Origin: Lentzea sp033794685
GTDB lineage: Bacteria > Actinomycetota > Actinomycetes > Mycobacteriales > Pseudonocardiaceae
Length of the DNA stretch: 64,000 nucleotides
Direction: 5' to 3' (one strand)
Assembly (NCBI GenBank): GCA_033794685.1
Contig: JARAYZ010000003.1
This document shows positions 56,681 through 64,000 of the stretch, piece by piece (position 1 is the first letter of the stretch; each line of letters opens with the position of its first letter). The notes under the pieces are model-generated. The model searched no databases, was not told the DNA's origin, and worked only from the letters and a program-made list of their open reading frames with translations. The translations under genes and the position numbers were made by a program.

Positions 56681-57232
56681 TCACTCGATGTGCAGGCTCT
56701 GGATCTTGGCCTCCGTGACGATGCGCTCCGCCTCGTCACGGGCGACGTTGCGCAGCTCGGCCAGCGCCCGCATGGCTTCGGCCCGGCGGGCCGACATCGC
56801 GAGCCGGAAGTCCTCGCGGATCCCGTCGCGCTTCTCGGCCGCCTCCTCGTCGAGCCGGCGGGCCCGTTGCTCGGCCTCGCCCACGATCATCAGCGCCTTG
56901 AGCTGGGCGTCCCGCACGACGTCACGGCGCTCTTCCTCGGCCAGGGCGACCATGCGGGCGAGCCGTTCCGGCAGGCCCTTCGGGTCGATCGGGGTCAGGC
57001 AGATGCGGTGCAGGCCGTCCTGCAGGGCGGCGTTCTCCTCCTGGACCGTGACCAGTCTGGCGGCCAGGGCCTCCGCTCGGGCCTCCGAGGCGTCCCGGTC
57101 GGCCGTGACCAGGCGAAGCTCGGCTTCCAGCTCGGCGACGTAGTCGTCCACCTCGTCGCGGTCGTAGCCGCGCCAGCGCAGCCCGAACCACGTGCGAAGG
57201 GGTACGAGCTCTGTCCTGCTGTCGACACTCAC
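56681..57232 (-). CDS. DivIVA-like coiled-coil protein
   Basis: 183 residues: DivIVA N-terminal motif FGLRWRGYDRDEVDDYVAELEAEL, then a long heptad coiled coil to the end (ADRDASEARAEALAARLVTVQEENAAL and others). DivIVA/Wag31 proteins bind curved membrane at poles and recruit growth machinery. This one is shorter than Wag31 and lacks its long linker, so it may be a paralogue with another job. Divergent to the YchJ-like gene with 89 bp between. Confidence 0.85.
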   Translation of the reverse strand: MSVDSRTELVPLRTWFGLRWRGYDRDEVDDYVAELEAELRLVTADRDASEARAEALAARLVTVQEENAALQDGLHRICLTPIDPKGLPERLARMVALAEEERRDVVRDAQLKALMIVGEAEQRARRLDEEAAEKRDGIREDFRLAMSARRAEAMRALAELRNVARDEAERIVTEAKIQSLHIE

Positions 57233-57321
57233 TGCCGTCTCCTCTGCCTCCCGCGAGTCAGTCTTGACAAGGGGTACGTACGGGGCGCGGCATCGGTTCT
57301 AACGGGTTCACCAGGCACAAT

Positions 57322-57696
57322 GTGGAGGTGACCAACAAACTGTGCCCCTGCGGTACCGGTCAGTCCTATGTGGACTGTTGCGGTGCGCTGCACTCCGGGG
57401 CCCGCAAGGCGGCCACCGCGGAGCAGTTGATGCGTTCTCGCTACAGCGCTTTCGCCGTGTCCGACGAGGACTACCTGCTGCGCACGTGGGCCGCGAAACA
57501 CCGCCCTTCGAGCGCCGGGATCGACTCGACCGACCGCTGGTTGAAGCTCGAGATCCTGTCGACCGAGAACGGCGGGTTGCTCCAGGCCGAGGGTGTGGTG
57601 GAGTTCCGGGCGCACTACGTGGGCGGGGTCGTGCACGAGCGCAGCAAGTTCGTCAGGGAGAACGGCCAGTGGGTGTACGCGGAGGGCCTGGAATGA
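57322..57696 (+). CDS. YchJ-family SEC-C motif protein
   Basis: 124 residues. N-terminal SEC-C zinc motif (LCPCGTGQSYVDCC) and a NTF2-like remainder (RSRYSAFAVSDEDYLLRTWAAKHRP, EGVVEFRAHYVGGVVHERSKFVRENGQWVYAEG) as in YchJ/UPF0225. Function unproven; the zinc motif matches SecA's C-terminus. The stop overlaps the next gene (ATGA). Start GTG 57322 is chosen, GTG 57328 has its site too near. Confidence 0.9.
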   Translation: MEVTNKLCPCGTGQSYVDCCGALHSGARKAATAEQLMRSRYSAFAVSDEDYLLRTWAAKHRPSSAGIDSTDRWLKLEILSTENGGLLQAEGVVEFRAHYVGGVVHERSKFVRENGQWVYAEGLE

Positions 57697-58370
57697 GCAG
57701 CGTGATCGTCGCGAGCAGGTTCAACGGGCCTCCCGGCATGGGCAACGGCGGCTACTCCGCCGGTCTGCTCGCCGCGCACGTTCCCGCCGCCACTGTGAGC
57801 GTCCGGCTGCGCAAGCCGGTGCCGCTGGACCGGGAGATGCAGGTCAGGGACGGTCAGCTGCTCGACGGCGAGGTCGTGATCGCCTCCGCCGAGCCCGCCG
57901 CGCTCGACCTGGAGGTGCCCGCCGCGCCGACCCTGGACGAGGCGCTGAAGGCCTCCGCGAAGGTTCCGTGGCGCGACCGGCACCCGTTCCCCACCTGCTT
58001 CGGTTGCGGCCCGGACCGGGAGGACGGCATCGCCGCGCTGCTCGGCCCGCTCGACGGCCGCGACGAGTGGGCCGGGGTCTGGACGCCGACCGGGATCCTG
58101 CCGAACGACGGGGTCAGCGTGCTGCCGGAGATCGTCTGGGCCGCGCTCGACTGTCCGTCCGCGCAGCCCGTCGCCCCGGACGGCGGCCCGGCGTTCGTGC
58201 TCGGCACCTTCGTCGCGCAGGTCGAGCGGCCGGTCGCGCTGGGTGTGGACCACGTGCTCCTCGCGTGGGAGCTCGGTAAGGAGGGACGCAAGGCCTACTC
58301 CGCGTCCGTCATCATCGGTCCTGACGGAGTGTGCGGACGAGCACGCGCCGTGTGGGTCTCGATCGGATGA
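57693..58370 (+). CDS. HotDog-fold thioesterase-like protein
   Basis: 225 residues. TCFGCGPDREDGIAALLGPLDGRDEWAGVWTP, LPEIVWAALDCPSAQP and VLGTFVAQVERPVALG match an actinobacterial family with a HotDog or 4HBT-like fold and a Cys-x-x-Cys near the centre (CFGCG). GNGGYSAGLLAAHV in the N-terminus is the start of the fold. A CoA-thioester is a probable substrate (inference). Coupled to the YchJ-like gene by ATGA overlap. Confidence 0.78.
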   Translation: MSSVIVASRFNGPPGMGNGGYSAGLLAAHVPAATVSVRLRKPVPLDREMQVRDGQLLDGEVVIASAEPAALDLEVPAAPTLDEALKASAKVPWRDRHPFPTCFGCGPDREDGIAALLGPLDGRDEWAGVWTPTGILPNDGVSVLPEIVWAALDCPSAQPVAPDGGPAFVLGTFVAQVERPVALGVDHVLLAWELGKEGRKAYSASVIIGPDGVCGRARAVWVSIG

Positions 58371-58454
58371 GATCAAAGAACCCAGCTGGGTGACGGAACT
58401 ACGGCGCGTCTTGATAGCGTGCACGACCGTTGCCCGATTAAGCCGAAAGGGCGA

Positions 58455-58478
58455 GTGACCGGGATGGCACGGAGGTGA
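58455..58478 (+). CDS. Possible 7-codon leader ORF coupled to the 801-residue protein
   Basis: GTG 58455 with AAAGGG three bases upstream opens VTGMARR and ends in a TGA that overlaps the GTG of the next gene (GTGA at 58475-58478). The main gene has its only Shine-Dalgarno-like GGAG directly touching the start, so coupling from this leader is a plausible explanation. Confidence 0.3.
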   Translation: MTGMARR

Positions 58479-60880
58479 TCAGGCGCTTGTTGGGCCGACG
58501 TGCCGCCGCCCAAGGCGACCAGCAACCACAACAGACCCAGAGTTCTGGCCAGAGCAGTTTCGGAGTTCAGACCATCACGAGCACCGACCAGGACATGGAC
58601 CTGTATCCAGTCGAGCAGCCGGCGGCCGCGATCCCGCAGCCGGACCCGGTACCCCAGAGGACGCCGTTCGCGGCGAACTCCGTCGGGTCGACGCTCGTCA
58701 TCTCCGCTCCCGAGGGCCCGAGTCAGGGCGCCACGGGACTGGCCCGCGCGCTCCCGGCCGACCAGGGCCGGACCGTCGTCGTGGTCGATTTCCCGAGCGG
58801 GGACCAAAGCACCTTCTGGCCGCACGTCGTGACGGCGCTGCACGGCCGCGGGCCCGTCCGGCTCGCGGTCTCGCACGCCGGCACGATGCGGCCGACCGCT
58901 CCCGCCCAGTGGCTCGCCGAGCAGCTGCAGGCCGAGGTCGTGGCGCCGGACGGCGTGCTGACCACGGTGCCCGGTGCCGCGTTCGTCGTCGGCACTCAGG
59001 GTTACGGCAGCTGGGTGCGGTTCCAGCCGAACGCGTCCCCGATGCCGTTCGGCCGCCGCTTCCCGGTGCCGCAGTGGGAGGCGATGGACCCGAACTCGCC
59101 GTGGCCCACGGGCGAGGTCGGCGTCTCCGAGCCGATCCCGAGCGGGCTCTGGCTGCGCGCGCAGCAACCCCCGTTCGACCCGGCCGCCCAGGACTCGCGG
59201 CCGATCGTGGCGCTGCCGTGCCGCGACAACGTGCTGACGGTCGTCGTCGGCGGGCCCGGCCAGTCGTCGATCCCGATCGACGAGGTGTGCCGCCTGCTCA
59301 CGGCGCTGCCCCAGGCGGCCCGGTCGCGCGTGCGACTCGTCCCCTACGGCATCGACGCGAGCATCGGCAGCCTCGTCGCCGACCAGATCGGCGAGCCGAT
59401 CGCGATGTTCACCGGCATCCCGGTGGGCAACCTGCGCGGCGGCGGCCCGGCGGTGATCGCGGTCGACCCGCGCGGCCAGCAGACGTGGCGCCCGTTCGTC
59501 ACCGAGGTGCTGTGCGTGCCGAACGAGTCCGTGCCCGTCGTCTCGGGCTACCGGACGCCGGTGCAGGGCCTGACCGAGGTCTCGTCGGGCGTGTTCGCAC
59601 TCGGCGACGGCGTCGTGCTCGAAGTCGTGCCCTCCGGCCTGTGGGTGCGTGAGCAGGACGAGCCGTACAACGCGGCCGAGGTGCGCACACAGCCGTTGGA
59701 CCCGGAGTGGGCACGTCTGACCGTGGGCACGCCAGGGCGCACGACGCCCGGCGCGGTCGCGGTGCACGGCGCTGCTCTCGTGGAACGCCTCGAGCCCGAG
59801 GTGCGCAAGCTCCTGCGCCTGGTGTTCTGCGACTCCAAGGTGATCGCACCGCCCCCGCCTCCGCCCACCGCACCGGTCGTCTCAGCGAGTTCGCCGGCGC
59901 ACGCGCTGTCGACGCGGGACTCGTCCGACAACGGCAACGGCTTCTTCACCCCCGTCACGCCCGCCGAGCCCGAACAGCCCGCGTACGCGAGCATGGGCGC
60001 CGGTCCGGCCATGTCGTCCGTGACGTCGCACGCGCTGGACGACCCGGACGAGGCCGCGTTCCCGTCGGACGACCCGGACTTCGCGCCGGTGAGGTTCCGC
60101 GTGGACGGCCCGCTGCCGTTGCAGCCGCTGGCGACGTGGGAGGCCCAGCCGGAGAACGACGGCGAGCGCGAGTTCATCGACGCGGACCACAGCAGCTCCG
60201 ACGCCGAACGCGACACGGTCCGCCGTGCCCTCGGCGAGCGCTACGGCGTGCACGCGGCGACGGTCGTCCGCCTGCTCTCCCAGCGTCCGGACGCGGAGGA
60301 GGACCCGGCCGCGTTCGAGGCCATGGTCACCGACCTCACGGCGTTGCTGGCGTGCGTGTCGCAGGACGAGGACATGGTCGTCGAGACGCTCCGCATGGGA
60401 CGCCTGGGCCGGTTGCGCCCGTACGTCGCGTGCATCGTCTCGGGCATGAACCGCCTGCCCGTGCACAGCGGCGTGGCCACGGTGTGGGGCGTCAGCGGCC
60501 AGACCGGCCCGCGGCGCTACCGCAGCGGCGACGTCCTGGTCGAGCACGGCCTGCTGGACGCCGTCGCGAACCCGTCCCAGCGCGTCGGCGGTGTCACCGA
60601 GTACCTGATCTGGTCGGTCACCGGCCGCCGGGTCGAGGTCGCCGACCGCGTCGCCGTCGCCACCGAGGAACGTGTCCTCTTCGCGCCCGGCACGCCCTTC
60701 CGGGTGCTGGCCGTGGCCGACGCCGAGGGTGATCACCCGCAGCAGGTGCTGCTGCAGGAGATGGCCGGACCGGCGTCGGACCAGGAGATCGCGGGAATGC
60801 GCCCGAGCGTGCTCTCCCAGCTGGAACGGGCGGCGGCGAACCTGCGCGTCCTCCCGGTCTCGCACCAGGTGACGGCCTGA
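58475..60880 (+). CDS. 801-residue protein of unknown function with duplicated module and ART-like C-terminus
   Basis: No known family is fully recognised. After a disordered Gln/Pro/Ser-rich N-terminus (1-65) come two similar modules of about 163 residues (PSGLWLRAQQPPFD near 224 and PSGLWVREQDEPYN near 387, with related beta-alpha segments before each). A Pro-rich low-complexity linker (about 455-520) joins a C-terminal domain (about 590-800). Its end, SGVATVWGVSG, YRSGDVLV, then TEERVLFAPGTPFRVLAV, follows the order of ADP-ribosyltransferase folds, but the catalytic Arg and the second Glu of ExE are replaced, so it looks inactive. Soluble and acidic. It stands alone, followed directly by the esterase-like gene. 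Confidence 0.8.
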   Translation: MIRRLLGRRAAAQGDQQPQQTQSSGQSSFGVQTITSTDQDMDLYPVEQPAAAIPQPDPVPQRTPFAANSVGSTLVISAPEGPSQGATGLARALPADQGRTVVVVDFPSGDQSTFWPHVVTALHGRGPVRLAVSHAGTMRPTAPAQWLAEQLQAEVVAPDGVLTTVPGAAFVVGTQGYGSWVRFQPNASPMPFGRRFPVPQWEAMDPNSPWPTGEVGVSEPIPSGLWLRAQQPPFDPAAQDSRPIVALPCRDNVLTVVVGGPGQSSIPIDEVCRLLTALPQAARSRVRLVPYGIDASIGSLVADQIGEPIAMFTGIPVGNLRGGGPAVIAVDPRGQQTWRPFVTEVLCVPNESVPVVSGYRTPVQGLTEVSSGVFALGDGVVLEVVPSGLWVREQDEPYNAAEVRTQPLDPEWARLTVGTPGRTTPGAVAVHGAALVERLEPEVRKLLRLVFCDSKVIAPPPPPPTAPVVSASSPAHALSTRDSSDNGNGFFTPVTPAEPEQPAYASMGAGPAMSSVTSHALDDPDEAAFPSDDPDFAPVRFRVDGPLPLQPLATWEAQPENDGEREFIDADHSSSDAERDTVRRALGERYGVHAATVVRLLSQRPDAEEDPAAFEAMVTDLTALLACVSQDEDMVVETLRMGRLGRLRPYVACIVSGMNRLPVHSGVATVWGVSGQTGPRRYRSGDVLVEHGLLDAVANPSQRVGGVTEYLIWSVTGRRVEVADRVAVATEERVLFAPGTPFRVLAVADAEGDHPQQVLLQEMAGPASDQEIAGMRPSVLSQLERAAANLRVLPVSHQVTA

Positions 60881-60936
60881 ACCTCGGCATCCGTTACGCG
60901 GAGCCGCCGGTCGGCTCGCTGCGCCTCCACCCACCG

Positions 60937-61725
60937 GTGGACTGCGACGGCGAGCCGACCGGCGCGTTCGGCGACAGGCACACGCTCAACGTCTGGTCCG
61001 CGGTGGACTCCGGTGCGCCGGTGATCCTCTGGGTCCACGGTGGCGCGAACACCGTCGGTTCCTCGGCCCAACCCGAGTACGCCGGCGACGTCCTCGCGTC
61101 CCTCGGCGTTGTGTTCGTCAGTTGCGACTATCGGCTCGCTGCCGACGGTTATGGCGCGGTGGAAGGGTTTCCGCACAACCGCGGTCTGCTCGACGTCGTC
61201 TCGGCGTTGCGCTGGATCCAGCGCAACATCACGCGCTACGGCGGCGATCCCTACAACGTCACCGTCGCCGGCCAGTCGTCCGGGGCGCAGACCGTCGCGA
61301 GCCTGATGGTGATGCCGTCGGCCGCGGGCCTGTTCCACCGTGCGATCGTGCACAGCCTCGCCGGACGTTTCTTCACGCCTCGCGAAGCCGTCGAGGTGCA
61401 GCGTGCGAAGGAACCGGATGTCGTGCTGTACCAACCGATCATCGACGGCGACACGCTGCCGCGCAGCCCGCTGGAAGGCCCGTACGACGTCGAGCTGATG
61501 GTGTGCCACACGGCCGACGAGGACACGGAGCTGTTCCAGCGCCCCACGATGAGGCTGGCGAACGAGCACGGCGGCGCGTTCCGGTCGATCTACGCCCGGC
61601 ATCCCGCACATCACGGCGCGGACGTCCCGGACATGTTCCGCGGCGACATCGCGCGGGCGTGGGCCGAGTTCGCGCGCACTGGCGATCCCGGCTGGACGCA
61701 AGAAGAACTGAAGCTGTGGACCTAG
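60937..61725 (+). CDS. Short carboxylesterase-like protein, 5' end lost
   Basis: Carboxylesterase type-B sequence: LGIRYAEPPVGSLRLHPP (60883-60936, upstream of the first normal start), VILWVHGGANTVGS (oxyanion), VAGQSSGAQTVASL (nucleophile Ser), then only about 110 residues before the end, where the family normally has about 250. The homology begins exactly at the stop of the preceding gene; the only codon there is CTG 60877 (CTGA overlap), otherwise GTG 60937 starts after the conserved N-terminus. Either a CTG-started, coupled small esterase or a decaying gene. The second secreted esterase of the window (34414) is its full-length counterpart but carries a signal that this lacks. Confidence 0.6.
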   Translation: MDCDGEPTGAFGDRHTLNVWSAVDSGAPVILWVHGGANTVGSSAQPEYAGDVLASLGVVFVSCDYRLAADGYGAVEGFPHNRGLLDVVSALRWIQRNITRYGGDPYNVTVAGQSSGAQTVASLMVMPSAAGLFHRAIVHSLAGRFFTPREAVEVQRAKEPDVVLYQPIIDGDTLPRSPLEGPYDVELMVCHTADEDTELFQRPTMRLANEHGGAFRSIYARHPAHHGADVPDMFRGDIARAWAEFARTGDPGWTQEELKLWT

Positions 61726-61882
61726 CGGCGTGACTCAGAACGTCGGCGGCGAATCCGCGCCCAGCAGGGCGCCTCGCGGCACCGCCCCCACGCCCCCGTA
61801 CAACCAGTACGAGGACGTGGTGGCGGCACCACGAGACACCCGTCTGAACACGAATACACCGGCAACGTTCTGAGCCACGCCA

Positions 61883-62887
61883 CTAGCTCTCGGTGTTGAG
61901 CCCGAGTGACCCGTCCAGCCGCGCCACGCACGCCCCGTCCCGCTTGTCCGACGCCAGGAACTCGCTCAGGCACCGCCCGATCTGCTCATGACCGCGGGCG
62001 TTGGGGTGGAACGACTCCTGCAGCGCGTGCGACGACCGCCGCTGGTCCTTCAGCCCGTCCCAGTCGACCGACAGCCGCGTGAACCACTCGGTCTCCGGCT
62101 CGTCGCCGCCCACGCACGCCTCGCGGCCGACCCCGGCCCGCGCCAGGTCGAGGAACCGCGCGCCGACCTTCGCCGCGGCCGTGCGCAGGCCGTTCGACAG
62201 TTCCGGCACGGCCTCCTCGACGACCCACTCCAGGTCGGCGGTGCGCAGCGGGCAGCCGGACAGGTTCTGCAGCGACTGCGGCATCTTCGGGGACACCGGG
62301 GCCGCGTACGACTGCACGACCAGCTGGTACGACGAGTCGAGGTAGCCGGAGTCGCGCATGGTCTGGCGGATGGCGTTCAGCGTGTTCTCGACCTTCGGGA
62401 CCATCCGCCGCACGCGCTTGGTCCACTCCGGCGCCACGGACGACGTGCAGTCGCTGCGCTTGCCCCACGCCTCGAAGCACTTGTTGAGGATCTCGGAGAA
62501 CCTCGGGTCGTCGTTCGCGCCGATGGCGACGACGATCGCGACCACCTGGTTCGCCCCGGCGATGTCGCGCAGACGGGGCAACTGCTCGTTGCGCAGCTTG
62601 TCCGAGTTCGCGCCCGAGCACGCCAGGTTGATCTTCTGGTCGGCCTGGATCGCGGTCTTCATGATCTCGGCCTCGCGCGAGCGGTGGCACCAGTTGCCGC
62701 CCTCTTCGCCGTCGGTCCCGGCCTCGTAGCTGCCGGCGCCCTCGCCGGACATCGTGCTGTCGCCGAGCGCCACGACCGCCGTCCTGGTCTCCCGGTCCGG
62801 GGCCGAGGGGGGCGGGAACACGTGGTCGCTCACGACCAGCACGATCGTGAGCAGGCCGATCGCCGCGAGGAAGAGCAGTTTGCGCAT
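61883..62887 (-). CDS. Secreted SGNH/GDSL hydrolase
   Basis: 334 residues: N-terminal signal anchor (LLFLAAIGLLTIVLVV), block I VALGDSTMSGEGAGSY, the oxyanion Gly/Asn in GAND, and the catalytic ESFHPNARGHEQIG (Asp replaced by Glu-Ser-Phe-His order as in relatives). Several Cys (NWCHRS, INLACSG, KCFEAW, SDCTSS, SGCPLR, EACVGG) suggest disulfides in the secreted enzyme. Similar proteins act as esterases on lipids or acetylated glycans. It diverges from the GlxA-type regulator with 81 bp between. Confidence 0.88.
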   Translation of the reverse strand: MRKLLFLAAIGLLTIVLVVSDHVFPPPSAPDRETRTAVVALGDSTMSGEGAGSYEAGTDGEEGGNWCHRSREAEIMKTAIQADQKINLACSGANSDKLRNEQLPRLRDIAGANQVVAIVVAIGANDDPRFSEILNKCFEAWGKRSDCTSSVAPEWTKRVRRMVPKVENTLNAIRQTMRDSGYLDSSYQLVVQSYAAPVSPKMPQSLQNLSGCPLRTADLEWVVEEAVPELSNGLRTAAAKVGARFLDLARAGVGREACVGGDEPETEWFTRLSVDWDGLKDQRRSSHALQESFHPNARGHEQIGRCLSEFLASDKRDGACVARLDGSLGLNTES

Positions 62888-62968
62888 CGCGCACCAGTTT
62901 ACGGGGGTGGCCGAATGCGAGGGGGATCTGGCGTTGCCGCCTCAGCCGGGGTTGAGGAAAGTGGAGGT

Positions 62969-63931
62969 GTGGGGAATCCGAGGGAAGTAGTCGTGGTCGG
63001 GTACGACCGCACGGCGTTGCTGGACCTGGCGGGACCGATCGAGGTGTTCGAGGCGGCGAACTACAGCGGGGAGCGGTACCGCGTCACCGTCGCCACGCTC
63101 GGGGGAGGACCGTTCACCGCGACCGCGGGTGTGCGCATCGAGGCGGGGGCCGACCTGCGCACGCTGGACCGCCCGATCGACACGCTGCTCGTGGTCGGCG
63201 GCTGGGGGTACGACGAGGCCGCGTCCGACGCGGTGCTCACGACGCACCTGCGACGGCTGGCACTGCGGTCCCGGCGCGTCGCGGGCGTCTGCACCGGGGC
63301 GGTCGTGCTCGCCGGCGCGGGACTGCTCGAGGGCAAGAAGGCGACGACGCACTGGGCGTTCACCGGCGAACTGGAGAACCGCGGCGTCGAGGTGGAGCCG
63401 GACGCGATCTTCGTCTGCGACGGCGAGGTGTCCACGTCGGCCGGGGTGACGGCGGGCATCGACCTCGCGCTCGCCATGGTGGAGCAGGACCACGGACCGG
63501 CGCTCGCCCGCAAGATCGCGCAGTACCTGGTCGTCTTCCTGCAACGCTCGGGCGGCCAGTCGCAGTTCAGCGTCCACACCCGCGCGAAACCGGTGTCGGA
63601 CGGCTCGCTGCGCGCGTTGCTCGACGACATCCACGCCGATCCGACGCGGGAGTGGACGGTGCCGGTCATGGCGCGCAAGGCCATGATGAGCGTGCGGCAC
63701 TTCGCGCGGGTCTTCTCCCGCAGCGTGGGCATCTCGCCCGCGCAGTACGTCGAACGAGCCCGCGTCGAGGCCGCCGCCGACCGGCTGGCCAGCAGCGGAG
63801 ACTCGCTCGACCTCGTCGCCCGCCAGTCGGGGTTCGGCTCGGCCGAGACCCTGCGGCGGGCCTTCCTGCGCGTGCTCGGCGTGTCGCCGGGCAGCTACCG
63901 CGCCCGTTTCCGGACCACTGGGGTTGCCTGA
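62969..63931 (+). CDS. GlxA-type AraC-family regulator (DJ-1/PfpI plus HTH)
   Basis: 320 residues: DJ-1/PfpI-like N-terminal domain (REVVVVGYDRTALLDLAGPIEVFEAANY ... GVCTGAVVLAGAGLLEGKKATTHW, with the nucleophile-elbow Cys) and a C-terminal AraC double helix-turn-helix (MARKAMMSVRHFARVFSRSVGISPAQYVERARVEAAADRLASS ... SGFGSAETLRRAFLRVLGVSPGSYR). Start GTG 62969 keeps the first strand; GTG 62993 is the alternative. It is joined to the next DJ-1 gene by a TGATG overlap and probably controls it or its own operon. Confidence 0.9.
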   Translation: MGNPREVVVVGYDRTALLDLAGPIEVFEAANYSGERYRVTVATLGGGPFTATAGVRIEAGADLRTLDRPIDTLLVVGGWGYDEAASDAVLTTHLRRLALRSRRVAGVCTGAVVLAGAGLLEGKKATTHWAFTGELENRGVEVEPDAIFVCDGEVSTSAGVTAGIDLALAMVEQDHGPALARKIAQYLVVFLQRSGGQSQFSVHTRAKPVSDGSLRALLDDIHADPTREWTVPVMARKAMMSVRHFARVFSRSVGISPAQYVERARVEAAADRLASSGDSLDLVARQSGFGSAETLRRAFLRVLGVSPGSYRARFRTTGVA

Positions 63932-64000
63932 TGGATGCCACGTTCGTGCTCTACCCGAACATGACCGCCCTCGACTTCGTCGGCCCGTTCGAGGTGATCG
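63931..64000 (+). CDS. DJ-1/PfpI-family protein (cut by window end)
   Basis: Only 23 codons are inside the window: MDATFVLYPNMTALDFVGPFEVI, which matches the start of DJ-1/PfpI proteins and of isonitrile hydratase-like enzymes often encoded beside GlxA-type regulators. Its ATG shares a base with the regulator's TGA. Confidence 0.75.
   Translation, partial: MDATFVLYPNMTALDFVGPFEVI

Noticed and set aside
61730..61878. Two opposed 48-codon ORFs (plus 61730-61873 and minus 61735-61878) between the esterase-like and SGNH genes
   Set aside because: Neither has a ribosome site; codon usage is mixed and each is the mirror of the other. No recognisable product, though a small gene cannot be fully excluded.

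Overview
The window is very GC-rich, uses G/C at third codon positions, starts many genes at GTG, and overlaps neighbouring genes by ATGA or GTGA. Together with a ParE/ParC topoisomerase pair, CBM2-type chitinase, DrrAB exporter, MmyB-type regulators and secreted AroQ-gamma chorismate mutase, this points to a filamentous actinomycete, most likely Pseudonocardiales (Lentzea/Saccharothrix-like). That placement is inference. No rRNA, tRNA, CRISPR array, insertion sequence or phage gene was seen; it reads as ordinary chromosome.

Layout. 1-7.7 kb: signalling and membrane genes (a giant HAMP-repeat hybrid kinase cut by the window start, a SpoIIE-type phosphatase, a Tat-exported PHP-domain protein, a TMEM175-type channel). 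7.7-17.3 kb: regulator/enzyme pairs (MmyB-type regulator/SDR, TetR/acyl-CoA synthetase, LysR/SDR), an AlkB gene behind a LexA-like box, a PRC-DUF2382 protein and IlvD. 17.5-22.3 kb: secreted proteins (alginate-lyase family, DUF1996, DUF4142) and an SGNH hydrolase. 22.4-28.6 kb: a tightly coupled operon for a branched-chain-amino-acid-type ABC importer with two unknown membrane or surface proteins, behind KstR-like palindromes. 28.6-38.2 kb: a decayed methyltransferase, a chitinase behind a DasR-like box, an MFS transporter, a DUF1152 protein, a compact luciferase-like oxidoreductase, an SBF symporter, a type-B carboxylesterase, an M28 peptidase and a small APH-fold kinase. 38-40.7 kb: DrrAB exporter with a divergent TetR. 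40.9-47.3 kb: an orphan anti-sigma factor, a DUF4331-TPR-NicO operon and a PLP aminotransferase. 47.8-53.8 kb: parE, interrupted by a 485-residue intein with an HNH endonuclease, and parC. 53.9-64 kb: small soluble proteins, an SDR behind a very large palindrome, secreted chorismate mutase, a DivIVA-like protein, an 801-residue protein of unknown function, a short esterase, a second SGNH hydrolase and a GlxA-type regulator followed by a DJ-1/PfpI gene.

The most notable observations are: (1) the ParE intein at the known GyrB intein site, with a long array of short W-x-N/D-P-E-F-R-type repeats next to the HNH motif; (2) the DUF4331-TPR-NicO operon with a 13-fold Gly-His loop; (3) a dispersed DNA word, TCCWNWGTGGAC, that recurs in different reading frames and forces rare codons; (4) regulatory palindromes that fit their genes (LexA at alkB, DasR at chitinase, KstR-like at the importer); and (5) short leader ORFs coupled by stop/start overlap to the next gene.
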